The translations under genes and the position numbers were made by a program. From Flavobacterium sp. UBA2787 (lineage in GTDB: Bacteria > Bacteroidota > Bacteroidia > Flavobacteriales > Flavobacteriaceae): a stretch of DNA of 64,000 nt. Location: the NCBI GenBank assembly GCA_002352205.1, contig DEHZ01000005.1:248001-312000 (forward strand), written 5' to 3'. Below are positions 34,864 through 42,479 of this stretch, piece by piece (positions within the stretch are counted from its first letter, which is position 1; every line of letters begins with the position of its first letter). The notes under the pieces were generated by a model, which saw only the letters and a program-made list of their open reading frames with translations, was not told where the DNA came from and did no database searches.

Positions 34864-35097
34864 ATGAGAATTGTTCCAAATAAGTTTTTAATCGCCTTAA
34901 TGGGTTGCTTTATAGGAATGGTTTCGGTATCGTCTTATGCGTCTGCTGTTTCGAATATCCAAAACCCTCCACCTCCTACACCACCTCCACCGGGTTTGCC
35001 GATTGATGGGGGAGTTGTTCTTTTGTTATTAATAGGCTTAGTATTTGCTTTTTATAAGTACAGCCAAAATCAAAACATAAAAAAAACGCTGAAATAA
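34864..35097 (+). CDS. PID-CTERM sorting-domain protein
   Basis: 77-aa protein. A signal peptide (about 1-28, ending SSYASA) is followed by a Pro-rich linker (NPPPPTPPPPG) and a C-terminal PID-CTERM tripartite tail: Pro46-Ile47-Asp48-Gly-Gly, a hydrophobic helix (VVLLLLIGLVFAFYKY) and a basic end NIKKTLK. Such tails are thought to be recognised by a dedicated membrane sorting protease. There is virtually no mature domain between signal and tail, so the protein may be a minimal anchor or signal. I use the ATG at 34864; the open frame reaches back to a TTG at 34816. Its stop codon lies in the loop of the terminator. Confidence 0.7.
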   Translation: MRIVPNKFLIALMGCFIGMVSVSSYASAVSNIQNPPPPTPPPPGLPIDGGVVLLLLIGLVFAFYKYSQNQNIKKTLK

Positions 35098-35110
35098 TTC
35101 AGCGTTTTTT
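35085..35110. terminator. terminator overlapping a stop codon
   Basis: 9-bp stem AACGCTGAA / TTCAGCGTT with loop ATAA, flanked by A and T runs. The TAA of the PID-CTERM gene is inside the loop. It probably serves both this gene and the convergent riboflavin synthase gene. Confidence 0.8.
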
Positions 35111-35117
35111 GTCCTTT

Positions 35118-35708
35118 TTATTTTCTTAGTTCGTTTAATCGCGAAACATATTTTCCAATCACATCAAATTCTAAATTAACAACGGTTCCTTCTTTGAAGG
35201 AGTGAAAGTTCGTGTGTTCAAATGTATACGGTATAATTGCAACACTAAATTCATTTAATTTTGAATTAACAACCGTTAGGCTAACTCCGTTTACAGTTAT
35301 TGAGCCTTTTTCAATCGTAATATTATTTAAGGAAGAGTCGTAGTTGAATGTGAAATACCAACTTCCGCTTGCTTCTTCAACAGCAATACATTTTCCAATT
35401 TGATCCACATGACCTTGCACAATGTGTCCATCCAATCGATCACCTAATTTCATTGCTCTCTCCAAATTAACTGAATCGCCTTCTTTCCAAGTGGCTAAAT
35501 TCGTTTTGTCTAGTGTTTCTTTAATGGCTGTAACAGTGTAGTTATCATTTTCAATAGCTACAACGGTCAAGCAAACGCCATTATGAGCAACACTTTGATC
35601 AATTTTTAATTCGGAAGTAATGCCGGAAGTGATTGTAAAATGAACATTCTCTTGCTCTTTTTCAATCGATTTTATTCTTCCGAGAGTTTCTATAATACCA
35701 GTAAACAT
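35118..35708 (-). CDS. ribE: riboflavin synthase (alpha chain)
   Basis: 196-aa enzyme that converts two 6,7-dimethyl-8-ribityllumazine molecules to riboflavin. Two lumazine-binding repeats are visible: MFTGIIETLGRIK at the start and GHIVQGHVDQIGK near residue 98, with SVAHNGVCLTV and GSITVNGVSLTV as the paired signatures. The start is the ATG at 35708; the open frame extends upstream to 35882 but that part overlaps the divergent pdxA and is not family sequence. No FMN riboswitch is visible in the 58-bp gap. Confidence 0.94.
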   Translation of the reverse strand: MFTGIIETLGRIKSIEKEQENVHFTITSGITSELKIDQSVAHNGVCLTVVAIENDNYTVTAIKETLDKTNLATWKEGDSVNLERAMKLGDRLDGHIVQGHVDQIGKCIAVEEASGSWYFTFNYDSSLNNITIEKGSITVNGVSLTVVNSKLNEFSVAIIPYTFEHTNFHSFKEGTVVNLEFDVIGKYVSRLNELRK

Positions 35709-35766
35709 TTGTGGTTTTATTTTTGTAAATTTGCACTTCAAAAATAGCAATAAATTACGTCTTGTC

Positions 35767-36816
35767 ATGGTTAAAAAAGCAGAAAATATTCTTGTGGGAA
35801 TTTCAATCGGAGATTTAAACGGAATTGGAAGCGAAGTTGTTCTTAAAACATTTGAAGATTCAAGAATGTTAGAACTTTGCACACCGGTTATTTTTGCTAA
35901 TGTTAAAATGTTGTCTTTTCTTAAAAAAAGTTTTGAATCAACAACAACTCTTCACGGAATTGACAATTTAGACCAGATCATCCCCGGCAAAATAAATGTT
36001 TTTAATCTTTGGAAAGAAAGTTTTAATTTGGAATATGGTGTTGCGAATGATATTGTTGGGAGTTATGCTGTTAAATCGTTTGTTGCCGCTACAAAAGCAT
36101 TAAAAGAAGGTGTTGTTGATGTTTTAGTTACGGCACCAATCAATAAATATAACATTCAATCAGAAGATTTTAAATTTCCGGGTCATACCGATTATTTAAA
36201 CCAAGAATTAGAAGGTGATGCTTTAATGTTGATGGTAAATGATTCATTGCGAATTGGATTGTTAACCGATCATATTCCGGTGACTGAAGTTTCTAAGCAT
36301 TTGACCGAAAAATTAATCAAACAAAAAATTGAAACAGTCAAGAAAACGTTAATCCAAGATTTCAAAATCGGGAAACCAAAAATTGCGGTGTTAGGATTAA
36401 ATCCGCATTGTGGCGATAATGGTGTGATTGGTAAAGAAGACGATGAAATCATCCGACCAACCATCAAAAAAATGTTTGATTCAGGCACATTTGTTTTTGG
36501 ACCTTATGCTGCGGATAGTTTCTTCGGAAATAAATCACACGAAAAATTTGATGCCGTAATTGCCTGTTATCATGATCAAGGTTTAATTCCGTTTAAAACA
36601 TTATCGTTTGGAAATGGCGTAAATTACACTGCCGGATTAAACAAAATCAGAACATCACCCGATCACGGAACCGCATTTGAAATTGCCGGAAAAAATCAAG
36701 CGGATTTTAATTCGTTCAAAGAAGCCGTTTATTTGGCAATAGACATTTATAATTCCAGAATAGAATATAACCAAATTACCGAAAAACCCCTGAAAACAAA
36801 GGAAAAACAGTTTTAA
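35767..36816 (+). CDS. pdxA: 4-hydroxythreonine-4-phosphate dehydrogenase
   Basis: 349-aa enzyme of pyridoxal 5'-phosphate synthesis (DXP-dependent route). VGISIGDLNGIGSEV opens the protein. Metal ligands are in FPGHTDYL and ACYHDQGLIPFK, and GLNPHCGDNG is intact. The start is the ATG at 35767 (MVKKAEN), where similarity begins. It is divergent from ribE. It is followed by a separate promoter for the DUF177-rpmF genes. Confidence 0.95.
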   Translation: MVKKAENILVGISIGDLNGIGSEVVLKTFEDSRMLELCTPVIFANVKMLSFLKKSFESTTTLHGIDNLDQIIPGKINVFNLWKESFNLEYGVANDIVGSYAVKSFVAATKALKEGVVDVLVTAPINKYNIQSEDFKFPGHTDYLNQELEGDALMLMVNDSLRIGLLTDHIPVTEVSKHLTEKLIKQKIETVKKTLIQDFKIGKPKIAVLGLNPHCGDNGVIGKEDDEIIRPTIKKMFDSGTFVFGPYAADSFFGNKSHEKFDAVIACYHDQGLIPFKTLSFGNGVNYTAGLNKIRTSPDHGTAFEIAGKNQADFNSFKEAVYLAIDIYNSRIEYNQITEKPLKTKEKQF

Positions 36817-36839
36817 ACAAAAAAATGTTCATAACTGTC

Positions 36840-36867
36840 TTGCATTTGCGATAATTTTATATCTTTG
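36840..36867 (+). promoter_or_regulatory. promoter of the DUF177-rpmF operon
   Basis: TTG at 36840-36842 and TATCTTTG (TAnnTTTG) at 36860-36867, spacing 17 bp, matching the Flavobacterium consensus; the ATG is 33 bp downstream. Confidence 0.6.
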
Positions 36868-36900
36868 CAAACCGAATTTTTGGGACAAATTGCTGTTGAG

Positions 36901-37440
36901 ATGAAAGTATCGAATGAATATTTAATTCCGTTTATCGGATTAAAGCAGGGAAAACATCAATTTGACTATCAAATAGATAAAACGTTCTTTGATCGCTTCG
37001 AATACGATGAATTTGAAAGTTGTAATGTAAAAGTAGATGTTGTTTTAGATAAAAAATCAACAATGCTCGAGTTACATTTTAAACATAAAGGAACTGTTCA
37101 TGTGCCTTGTGATTTGACTGGAGAGCCATTTGATTTGCCAATAAAAGGTAAAATTAATGTGGTAGTTCAGTTTGGTGATGCTTTTAACAATGAAAATGAA
37201 GAATTGCTCATCCTTCCGCACGGCGAACACCAAGTGGATGTGTCACAGTATATTTATGAAATGATTGTGCTTTCAATTCCATTAAAAAGAATTCATCCCG
37301 GTGTAAAAGACGGAACATTGAAATCGGAAGCAATCGAAAAATTACAAGAACTGACAGTCAAAGCGAAGAAAGAAGAAACAAAAAGTGAAGAAACTGACCC
37401 TAGATGGGATCAATTAAAAAAACTATTAACGGATAAATAA
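36901..37440 (+). CDS. DUF177/YceD family protein
   Basis: 179 aa. Members of this family precede rpmF in most bacteria; in E. coli and plants they have been linked to 23S rRNA accumulation. The central VPCDLTGEPFDLPIKG matches the conserved Cys/Asp segment, and an acidic/basic mixed tail (KKEETKSEETDPRWDQLKKL) closes the protein with the characteristic DPRW. The start is the ATG at 36901; the open frame runs back to a TTG inside the promoter. It lies 9 bp before rpmF. Confidence 0.9.
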   Translation: MKVSNEYLIPFIGLKQGKHQFDYQIDKTFFDRFEYDEFESCNVKVDVVLDKKSTMLELHFKHKGTVHVPCDLTGEPFDLPIKGKINVVVQFGDAFNNENEELLILPHGEHQVDVSQYIYEMIVLSIPLKRIHPGVKDGTLKSEAIEKLQELTVKAKKEETKSEETDPRWDQLKKLLTDK

Positions 37441-37449
37441 TATAGTAAA

Positions 37450-37644
37450 ATGGCACATCCAAAGAGAAAAACCTCGAAAACCAGAAGAGACAAAAGAAGA
37501 ACTCATTATAAAGCAACTGCAGCTCAAATTGCAACTTGCCCAATTACAGGTGAGGCACATTTATACCACAGAGCGTATTGGCATGAAGGTAAAATGTACT
37601 ACCGTGGACAAGTAGTAATCGACAAAACTGAAGCTGTTGCTTAG
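37450..37644 (+). CDS. rpmF: 50S ribosomal protein L32
   Basis: 64 aa, [19 protein letters not shown] start, then a shortened zinc-ribbon region with only one cysteine ([15 protein letters not shown]), so this is the zinc-free (C-minus-like) form. Located after DUF177 and before fabH, the usual L32-fatty acid synthesis context. A terminator follows. Confidence 0.96.
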   Translation: MAHPKRKTSKTRRDKRRTHYKATAAQIATCPITGEAHLYHRAYWHEGKMYYRGQVVIDKTEAVA

Positions 37645-37667
37645 TACTTTCTTATCGTATATAGATA

Positions 37668-37693
37668 AACTCTCACCTTGTGGGAGTTTTTTT
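37668..37693 (+). terminator. terminator after rpmF
   Basis: 9-bp stem AACTCTCAC / GTGGGAGTT (one G-T pair), 3-nt loop CTT, then a T run. It may be partial, letting some transcripts reach fabH. Confidence 0.75.
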
Positions 37694-37807
37694 GTTATAC
37701 CGCTATTTTAACATAAATAAGCCATCTCAAAATAATCAAGTTTAGATTTTTTTTTGTAATTTCCACCTCTTTTATCCTTTATGGGAAAAGAAAAACAATC
37801 AAACCCT

Positions 37808-38806
37808 ATGAGTAAAACAACAGCCGCCATAACCGCAGTGGGTGCTTATGTTCCAGACTTTGTATTATCTAACCAAGTGCTTGAAACCCTTGTGGATACA
37901 AATGATGAATGGATTACGTCCAGAACCGGAATAAAGGAAAGAAGATTATTAAAAGAAGAAGGAAAAGGCACTTCCTATTTAGCAATCAAAGCTGCCCAAA
38001 ATTTAATTGAAAAAAGCAACATCAATCCGGAAGAGATTGATATGGTCATCGTAGCAACTGCTACACCCGATATGCTCGTAGCCTCAACCGGCGTTTATGT
38101 AGCCACACAAATTGGAGCAGTAAATGCTTTTGCCTATGATTTGCAAGCAGCATGTTCCAGTTTTCTTTTCGGAATGTCAACTGCCGCAGCCTACATTGAA
38201 TCAGGCAGATATAAAAAAGTACTTTTAATTGGAGCAGACAAAATGTCTTCCATTATAGATTATACCGACCGTGCAACCTGCATTATCTTTGGAGATGGTG
38301 CAGGTGCTGTTCTTTTTGAGCCTAACCATGAAGGTCTTGGTCTTCAAGATGAATACTTGCGAAGCGACGGAATTGGTCGTGAATTTCTAAAAATTGATGC
38401 AGGTGGATCAATTCTTCCTCCATCAGAAGAAACAGTGAAAAACAGACAACATTATGTTTTTCAAGATGGTAAAACGGTATTTAAATACGCCGTTTCCGGA
38501 ATGGCAGATGTGAGCGAAAAAATCATGCAACGTAATAACCTTACGCAAGATAGTGTAGATTGGCTGGTTGCACATCAAGCCAACAAACGAATCATCGATG
38601 CAACTTCTAGCCGAATGGGTGTTGATGACAGCAAAGTATTAATCAACATAGAAAAATACGGAAATACCACTTCGGCAACATTACCCTTATTATTGAGTGA
38701 TTTTGAACATAAATTCAAAAAAGGAGACAACCTTATTTTTGCTGCTTTTGGTGGCGGATTCACTTGGGGTTCTATCTATTTAAAATGGGCATACGATAAA
38801 AAATAA
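37808..38806 (+). CDS. fabH: beta-ketoacyl-ACP synthase III
   Basis: 332-aa enzyme that begins fatty acid synthesis by condensing acyl-CoA with malonyl-ACP. Catalytic triad Cys116 (DLQAACSSF), His256 (VAHQANKR) and Asn286 (YGNTTSAT). I begin at the ATG at 37808 (MSKTTAAITAVGAYVP); an in-frame ATG nine codons earlier (37781) is possible. It lies upstream of accB and accC, so this block makes malonyl-CoA and starts chain synthesis. Confidence 0.95.
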   Translation: MSKTTAAITAVGAYVPDFVLSNQVLETLVDTNDEWITSRTGIKERRLLKEEGKGTSYLAIKAAQNLIEKSNINPEEIDMVIVATATPDMLVASTGVYVATQIGAVNAFAYDLQAACSSFLFGMSTAAAYIESGRYKKVLLIGADKMSSIIDYTDRATCIIFGDGAGAVLFEPNHEGLGLQDEYLRSDGIGREFLKIDAGGSILPPSEETVKNRQHYVFQDGKTVFKYAVSGMADVSEKIMQRNNLTQDSVDWLVAHQANKRIIDATSSRMGVDDSKVLINIEKYGNTTSATLPLLLSDFEHKFKKGDNLIFAAFGGGFTWGSIYLKWAYDKK

Positions 38807-38830
38807 AAACTAAACTAAACTAAAAATATC

Positions 38831-39328
38831 ATGGATATTAAAGAAATTCAAAACCTAATTAAATTTGTGGCCAAATCAGGAGCTACCGAAGTAAAATTAG
38901 AAATGGACGATTTTAAAATCACCATCAAAACAACAGAAGCCGGTGCCGCTGAAGCTTCTTACTTTCAAAATTATCCTAATTCGCAACCGATGCAAATGGT
39001 TCCGCAACAACAACAGCAACAACAGCAAGCTCCTGTTCAAGCCGCTCCTGTTGCCACACCAGTAGTAGAATCGGATGAGAATTCTAAATATGTAGTTATA
39101 AAATCGCCAATGATTGGAACACTTTACAGAAAACCTGCACCGGACAAAGCTCCTTTTGTAGAAGTAGGTGCAACAATTTCTAAAGGTGATCCGGTTTGTG
39201 TGATTGAAGCAATGAAATTATTCAACGAAATTGAGGCTGAAATTTCAGGTAAAATTGTTAAGATTTTAGTGGATGACATGTCTCCTGTTGAATTTGACCA
39301 ACCTTTATTCTTAGTAGATCCATCTTAA
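38831..39328 (+). CDS. accB: acetyl-CoA carboxylase biotin carboxyl carrier protein
   Basis: 165-aa BCCP. An N-terminal domain (1-50) is followed by a flexible Gln/Pro/Ala linker with a run of glutamines (about 58-80) and a biotinyl domain with VIEAMKLFNEI, biotinylated Lys129. Located 24 bp after fabH and 96 bp before accC. Confidence 0.96.
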   Translation: MDIKEIQNLIKFVAKSGATEVKLEMDDFKITIKTTEAGAAEASYFQNYPNSQPMQMVPQQQQQQQQAPVQAAPVATPVVESDENSKYVVIKSPMIGTLYRKPAPDKAPFVEVGATISKGDPVCVIEAMKLFNEIEAEISGKIVKILVDDMSPVEFDQPLFLVDPS

Positions 39329-39422
39329 TTTTAGATTTTTAGATTTTCGGATAATTAGACTAGTAAATGTCTAATGTCTGAAAATCCAACAATCCAATTA
39401 TCTAATAATCTAAATTAAAAAA
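39329..39422. repeat. TTAGATT word array with inverted symmetry
   Basis: Left half repeats TTTAGATTTTTAGATTTT and GGATAATTAGAC; the right half GTCTAATGTCTGAAAATCC..AATTATCTAATAATCTAAA is close to its reverse complement. The transcript could form a long imperfect hairpin between accB and accC. Function unknown; it might affect relative accB/accC expression. Confidence 0.5.
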
Positions 39423-39424
39423 AG

Positions 39425-40771
39425 ATGTTTAAAAAAATATTAATTGCCAACCGTGGAGAAATTGCACTTCGTGTGATTAGAACCTGTAAAGAAATGGGCA
39501 TTAAAACCGTTGCGGTATATTCTACTGCCGACGCTGAAAGTCTTCACGTGAAATTTGCTGATGAAGCTGTTTGTATCGGTCCGCCACCAAGTAATTTGTC
39601 ATATTTAAAAATGTCAAATATTATTGCTGCTGCAGAAATTACCAATGCTGATGCGATACATCCGGGTTACGGATTTTTGTCTGAGAATGCAAAATTTTCT
39701 AAAATATGTCAGGAACATGGTATTAAATTTATTGGTGCTTCGCCTGAAATGATTGATAGAATGGGTGATAAAGCATCCGCGAAAGCGACCATGAAAGCAG
39801 CCGGAGTTCCTTGTGTTCCCGGTTCTGAAGGGTTGCTGGAAAGCTACGAACAAGCCGAAAAAATCGCTAAAGAAATGGGTTATCCCGTGATGTTGAAAGC
39901 GACTGCCGGTGGTGGTGGAAAAGGAATGCGTGCCGTTTGGAAAAAGGAAGAACTTTTGAAAGCATGGGAAAGTGCTCGTCAAGAATCAGCAGCAGCGTTT
40001 GGAAATGATGGAATGTATATGGAGAAGTTGATTGAAGAACCTCGTCATATTGAAATACAAGTAGTGGGTGATGCGTATGGAAAAGCATGTCATTTATCTG
40101 AAAGAGATTGTTCGGTCCAACGTCGTCATCAGAAATTGACAGAGGAAACTCCTTCTCCTTTTATGACAGATGAATTACGCCACAAAATGGGTGAAGCTGC
40201 GGTAAAAGCGGCTGAATTTATTAAGTATGAAGGAGCCGGAACAGTAGAGTTTTTGGTGGATAAACACCGTAACTTTTACTTTATGGAGATGAACACACGT
40301 ATTCAAGTGGAGCATCCTATCACGGAACAAGTGGTGGATTATGATTTGATTCGTGAGCAAATATTAGTGGCTGCAGGTGTGCCAATTTCAGGTAAAAATT
40401 ATTTACCGCAATTGCACTCGATTGAATGTAGAATTAATGCGGAAGATCCTTATAATGATTTCCGTCCGTCACCGGGGAAGATTACTGTTCTTCACGCACC
40501 GGGTGGACATGGTGTTCGATTGGACACGCACGTGTATGCGGGTTATACGATTCCGCCGAACTATGACTCGATGATTGCGAAATTGATTACAACAGCTCAA
40601 ACGAGAGAAGAAGCCATCAGCAAAATGAAGCGAGCGTTGGATGAGTTTTATATTGAAGGAATTAAAACGACAATACCGTTTCACAGACAATTGATGGACG
40701 AACCGGATTATGTTGCCGGAAATTATACAACGAAGTTTATGGAAAGTTTTAAAATGAACGATCCGGAATAG
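39425..40771 (+). CDS. accC: acetyl-CoA carboxylase, biotin carboxylase subunit
   Basis: 448-aa ATP-grasp enzyme that carboxylates biotin on BCCP. Biotin carboxylase N domain [22 protein letters not shown]-binding glycine loop [11 protein letters not shown] near 160, [14 protein letters not shown] near 288, and [16 protein letters not shown]. Full length and intact. A terminator follows 5 bp after the stop. Confidence 0.97.
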   Translation: MFKKILIANRGEIALRVIRTCKEMGIKTVAVYSTADAESLHVKFADEAVCIGPPPSNLSYLKMSNIIAAAEITNADAIHPGYGFLSENAKFSKICQEHGIKFIGASPEMIDRMGDKASAKATMKAAGVPCVPGSEGLLESYEQAEKIAKEMGYPVMLKATAGGGGKGMRAVWKKEELLKAWESARQESAAAFGNDGMYMEKLIEEPRHIEIQVVGDAYGKACHLSERDCSVQRRHQKLTEETPSPFMTDELRHKMGEAAVKAAEFIKYEGAGTVEFLVDKHRNFYFMEMNTRIQVEHPITEQVVDYDLIREQILVAAGVPISGKNYLPQLHSIECRINAEDPYNDFRPSPGKITVLHAPGGHGVRLDTHVYAGYTIPPNYDSMIAKLITTAQTREEAISKMKRALDEFYIEGIKTTIPFHRQLMDEPDYVAGNYTTKFMESFKMNDPE

Positions 40772-40775
40772 ATAG

Positions 40776-40805
40776 AAAATCCCAAATGAGAGTTTGGGAT
40801 TTTTT
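40776..40805 (+). terminator. terminator after accC
   Basis: 11-bp stem AAAATCCCAAA / TTTGGGATTTT, loop TGAGAG, T run. Ends the fabH-accB-accC unit. Confidence 0.85.
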
Positions 40806-41044
40806 GTTTCCTTTTTACACACATTTTCTCAAAATGCTACACTTTTTCACACTTATTCTCTTTTTAGAATTTGTTATTAAAGATTAAAAACCCCTATTTT
40901 TCTGCTGTTTGGTTTTTTTTATTGTTTGTGAATTGGATTGGTATGATTTTGTATTTATACTATATAGAAAATTGGTTTAAAGACAAACACAATGAATTAG
41001 TTTAGTTAAGAGTAAAGTAAACACCAAAATGAATTAACTACTCC
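40806..41044 (+). other. non-coding stretch, possible small RNA or mini-ORF
   Basis: About 240 bp without a convincing gene, yet followed by its own strong terminator (41045-41077). That suggests a short transcript here. The only notable frame is a 20-codon ORF from ATG 40943 to TAG 41005 (MILYLYYIENWFKDKHNELV), which may be chance. Confidence 0.35.
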
Positions 41045-41077
41045 AAAAAGAGGTCCGCACTACGACCTCTTTTTTTA
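41045..41077 (+). terminator. orphan terminator
   Basis: Stem AAAAAGAGGTC / GACCTCTTTTT with loop CGCACTAC and a T run. It has no annotated gene in front of it within 270 bp, as accC already has its own terminator. Confidence 0.8.
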
Positions 41078-41100
41078 TTTAAATAAATTTTAAGAAAACT

Positions 41101-41128
41101 TTGAACAGAATCGCTTAAATTAGCTTTC
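41101..41128 (+). promoter_or_regulatory. possible promoter of the sigma-54 regulator gene
   Basis: TTG at 41101-41103 and TAGCTTTC at 41121-41128 (last base differs from TAnnTTTG), spacing 17 bp; ATG 17 bp downstream. Confidence 0.35.
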
Positions 41129-41144
41129 CACCTAAGCTTAACTA

Positions 41145-42479
41145 ATGAAAAAGATTTTATTGATAGAAGATGACATTGCCTTTTGTAAAATGGTAAGCAA
41201 TTTTTTGTCTAAGAATAACTATTCCGTTTCTACGGCTTACACTGCAAATGAGGCGAAAAGCCTGTTTAAAGACACAGATTTTGATTTGATTATGTGCGAT
41301 TTGCGATTGCCTGACAGCGATGGAATTGAATTGATGGTTGAATTGAAAGAAAAAAAACCAACAATTCCGGTGGTATTGATGACCGGGTATGCGGATGTGA
41401 CTACGGCAGTCAAAGCGATGAAGAAAGGTGCTTCGGATTATATTTCTAAACCGTTTGTTCCGGAAGAAGTATTACTTGTTTTAGAGAATGCATTATCAAA
41501 AAAAGTAGAAAAAACTACTTCGACACCACTATCAACTCAAAAAACAACTACTCAAAAAAGCAATTTTGTAAGCGGAATCAGTTCGGTTTCAAAGGCAATG
41601 AGCAACCATATTCAACTAGTAAGCCCGACGAATTTATCTGTTTTAATCATCGGCGAAAGCGGAACCGGAAAAGAAGTTGTGGCGAAGGAAATACATAATT
41701 TAAGTCAAAGAAAAAATGCTCCGTTTATTGCTGTAGATTGTGGAGCTATTCCGAAAGAATTGGCAACGAGCGAATTTTTTGGTCATTTGAAAGGTTCGTT
41801 TACAGGTGCGGTGACAGATAAAATAGGTCATTTTGAATCGGCTAATGGAGGAACATTATTTTTGGATGAGGTGGGAAATTTATCCTACGAAAACCAAATT
41901 CAATTGTTGCGTGCTTTGCAGGAGCGAAAGGTAAAGAAAATTGGTAGCAGTACTGAAGTTACTGTTGACATTCGTGTGATTGCCGCCACCAACGAAGACC
42001 TGAAAGAAGCGGTGAAAAACGGAACTTTTAGAGAAGATTTATACCATCGGTTGAATGAATTTTCGATTATTGTGCCTACGTTAAATGAGCGAAAACAAGA
42101 CTTGTTGATGTATGCCGATTTCTTTTTAGATAAAGCCAATGAACAATTGAATAAAAATGTGTTGGGATTTTCTCCGGAGGTGATTCGGATTTTTCAAGCC
42201 TATTCTTGGCCGGGAAATTTGAGGGAATTGCAGAACATCATCCGTAGATCAACTCTTTTAACGCAAGGAAGTTTAATTGAAAAAGAAGTGATTCCGCCTG
42301 ATTTTTTTGAAGAAGAAAATCAATCGAAATCGGTTTTTTCTAAATCGGAAAACGAAAAAGAGATGATTATTAAGGCGTTGAATCTTTGCAACGGAAACAA
42401 ATCGGAAGCCGCAAAAATGCTTGAAATTAATCGGAAAACCTTATATAATAAATTGAAATTATATCAGTTAGAGGATTAA
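41145..42479 (+). CDS. sigma-54-dependent response regulator, NtrC family
   Basis: 444 aa. Receiver domain with Asp9-Asp10 (IEDD), phospho-acceptor Asp52 (MCDLRLPDSDG) and Lys102 (ISKPF). The AAA+ domain has Walker A GESGTGKE (170-177), the sigma-54 contact loop as GSFTGA (217-222, Ala to Ser relative to GAFTGA), Walker B GGTLFLDEVG and the arginine-finger region. A Fis-type HTH lies at the C-terminus (ALNLCNGNKSEAAKMLEINRKTLYNKLK). It activates sigma-54 promoters when phosphorylated. It is convergent with, and overlaps by 12 bp, a hybrid histidine kinase, its likely partner. Confidence 0.93.
   Translation: MKKILLIEDDIAFCKMVSNFLSKNNYSVSTAYTANEAKSLFKDTDFDLIMCDLRLPDSDGIELMVELKEKKPTIPVVLMTGYADVTTAVKAMKKGASDYISKPFVPEEVLLVLENALSKKVEKTTSTPLSTQKTTTQKSNFVSGISSVSKAMSNHIQLVSPTNLSVLIIGESGTGKEVVAKEIHNLSQRKNAPFIAVDCGAIPKELATSEFFGHLKGSFTGAVTDKIGHFESANGGTLFLDEVGNLSYENQIQLLRALQERKVKKIGSSTEVTVDIRVIAATNEDLKEAVKNGTFREDLYHRLNEFSIIVPTLNERKQDLLMYADFFLDKANEQLNKNVLGFSPEVIRIFQAYSWPGNLRELQNIIRRSTLLTQGSLIEKEVIPPDFFEEENQSKSVFSKSENEKEMIIKALNLCNGNKSEAAKMLEINRKTLYNKLKLYQLED

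Noticed and set aside
35709..35766. FMN riboswitch before ribE
   Set aside because: The 58-bp gap is too short and lacks the conserved RFN motifs.
35709..35882. N-terminal extension of riboflavin synthase
   Set aside because: Overlaps the divergent pdxA start and is not family sequence; MFTGIIE at 35708 is the standard N-terminus.
39614..40360. Antisense open frames within accC
   Set aside because: Codon-structure shadows of a conserved enzyme.
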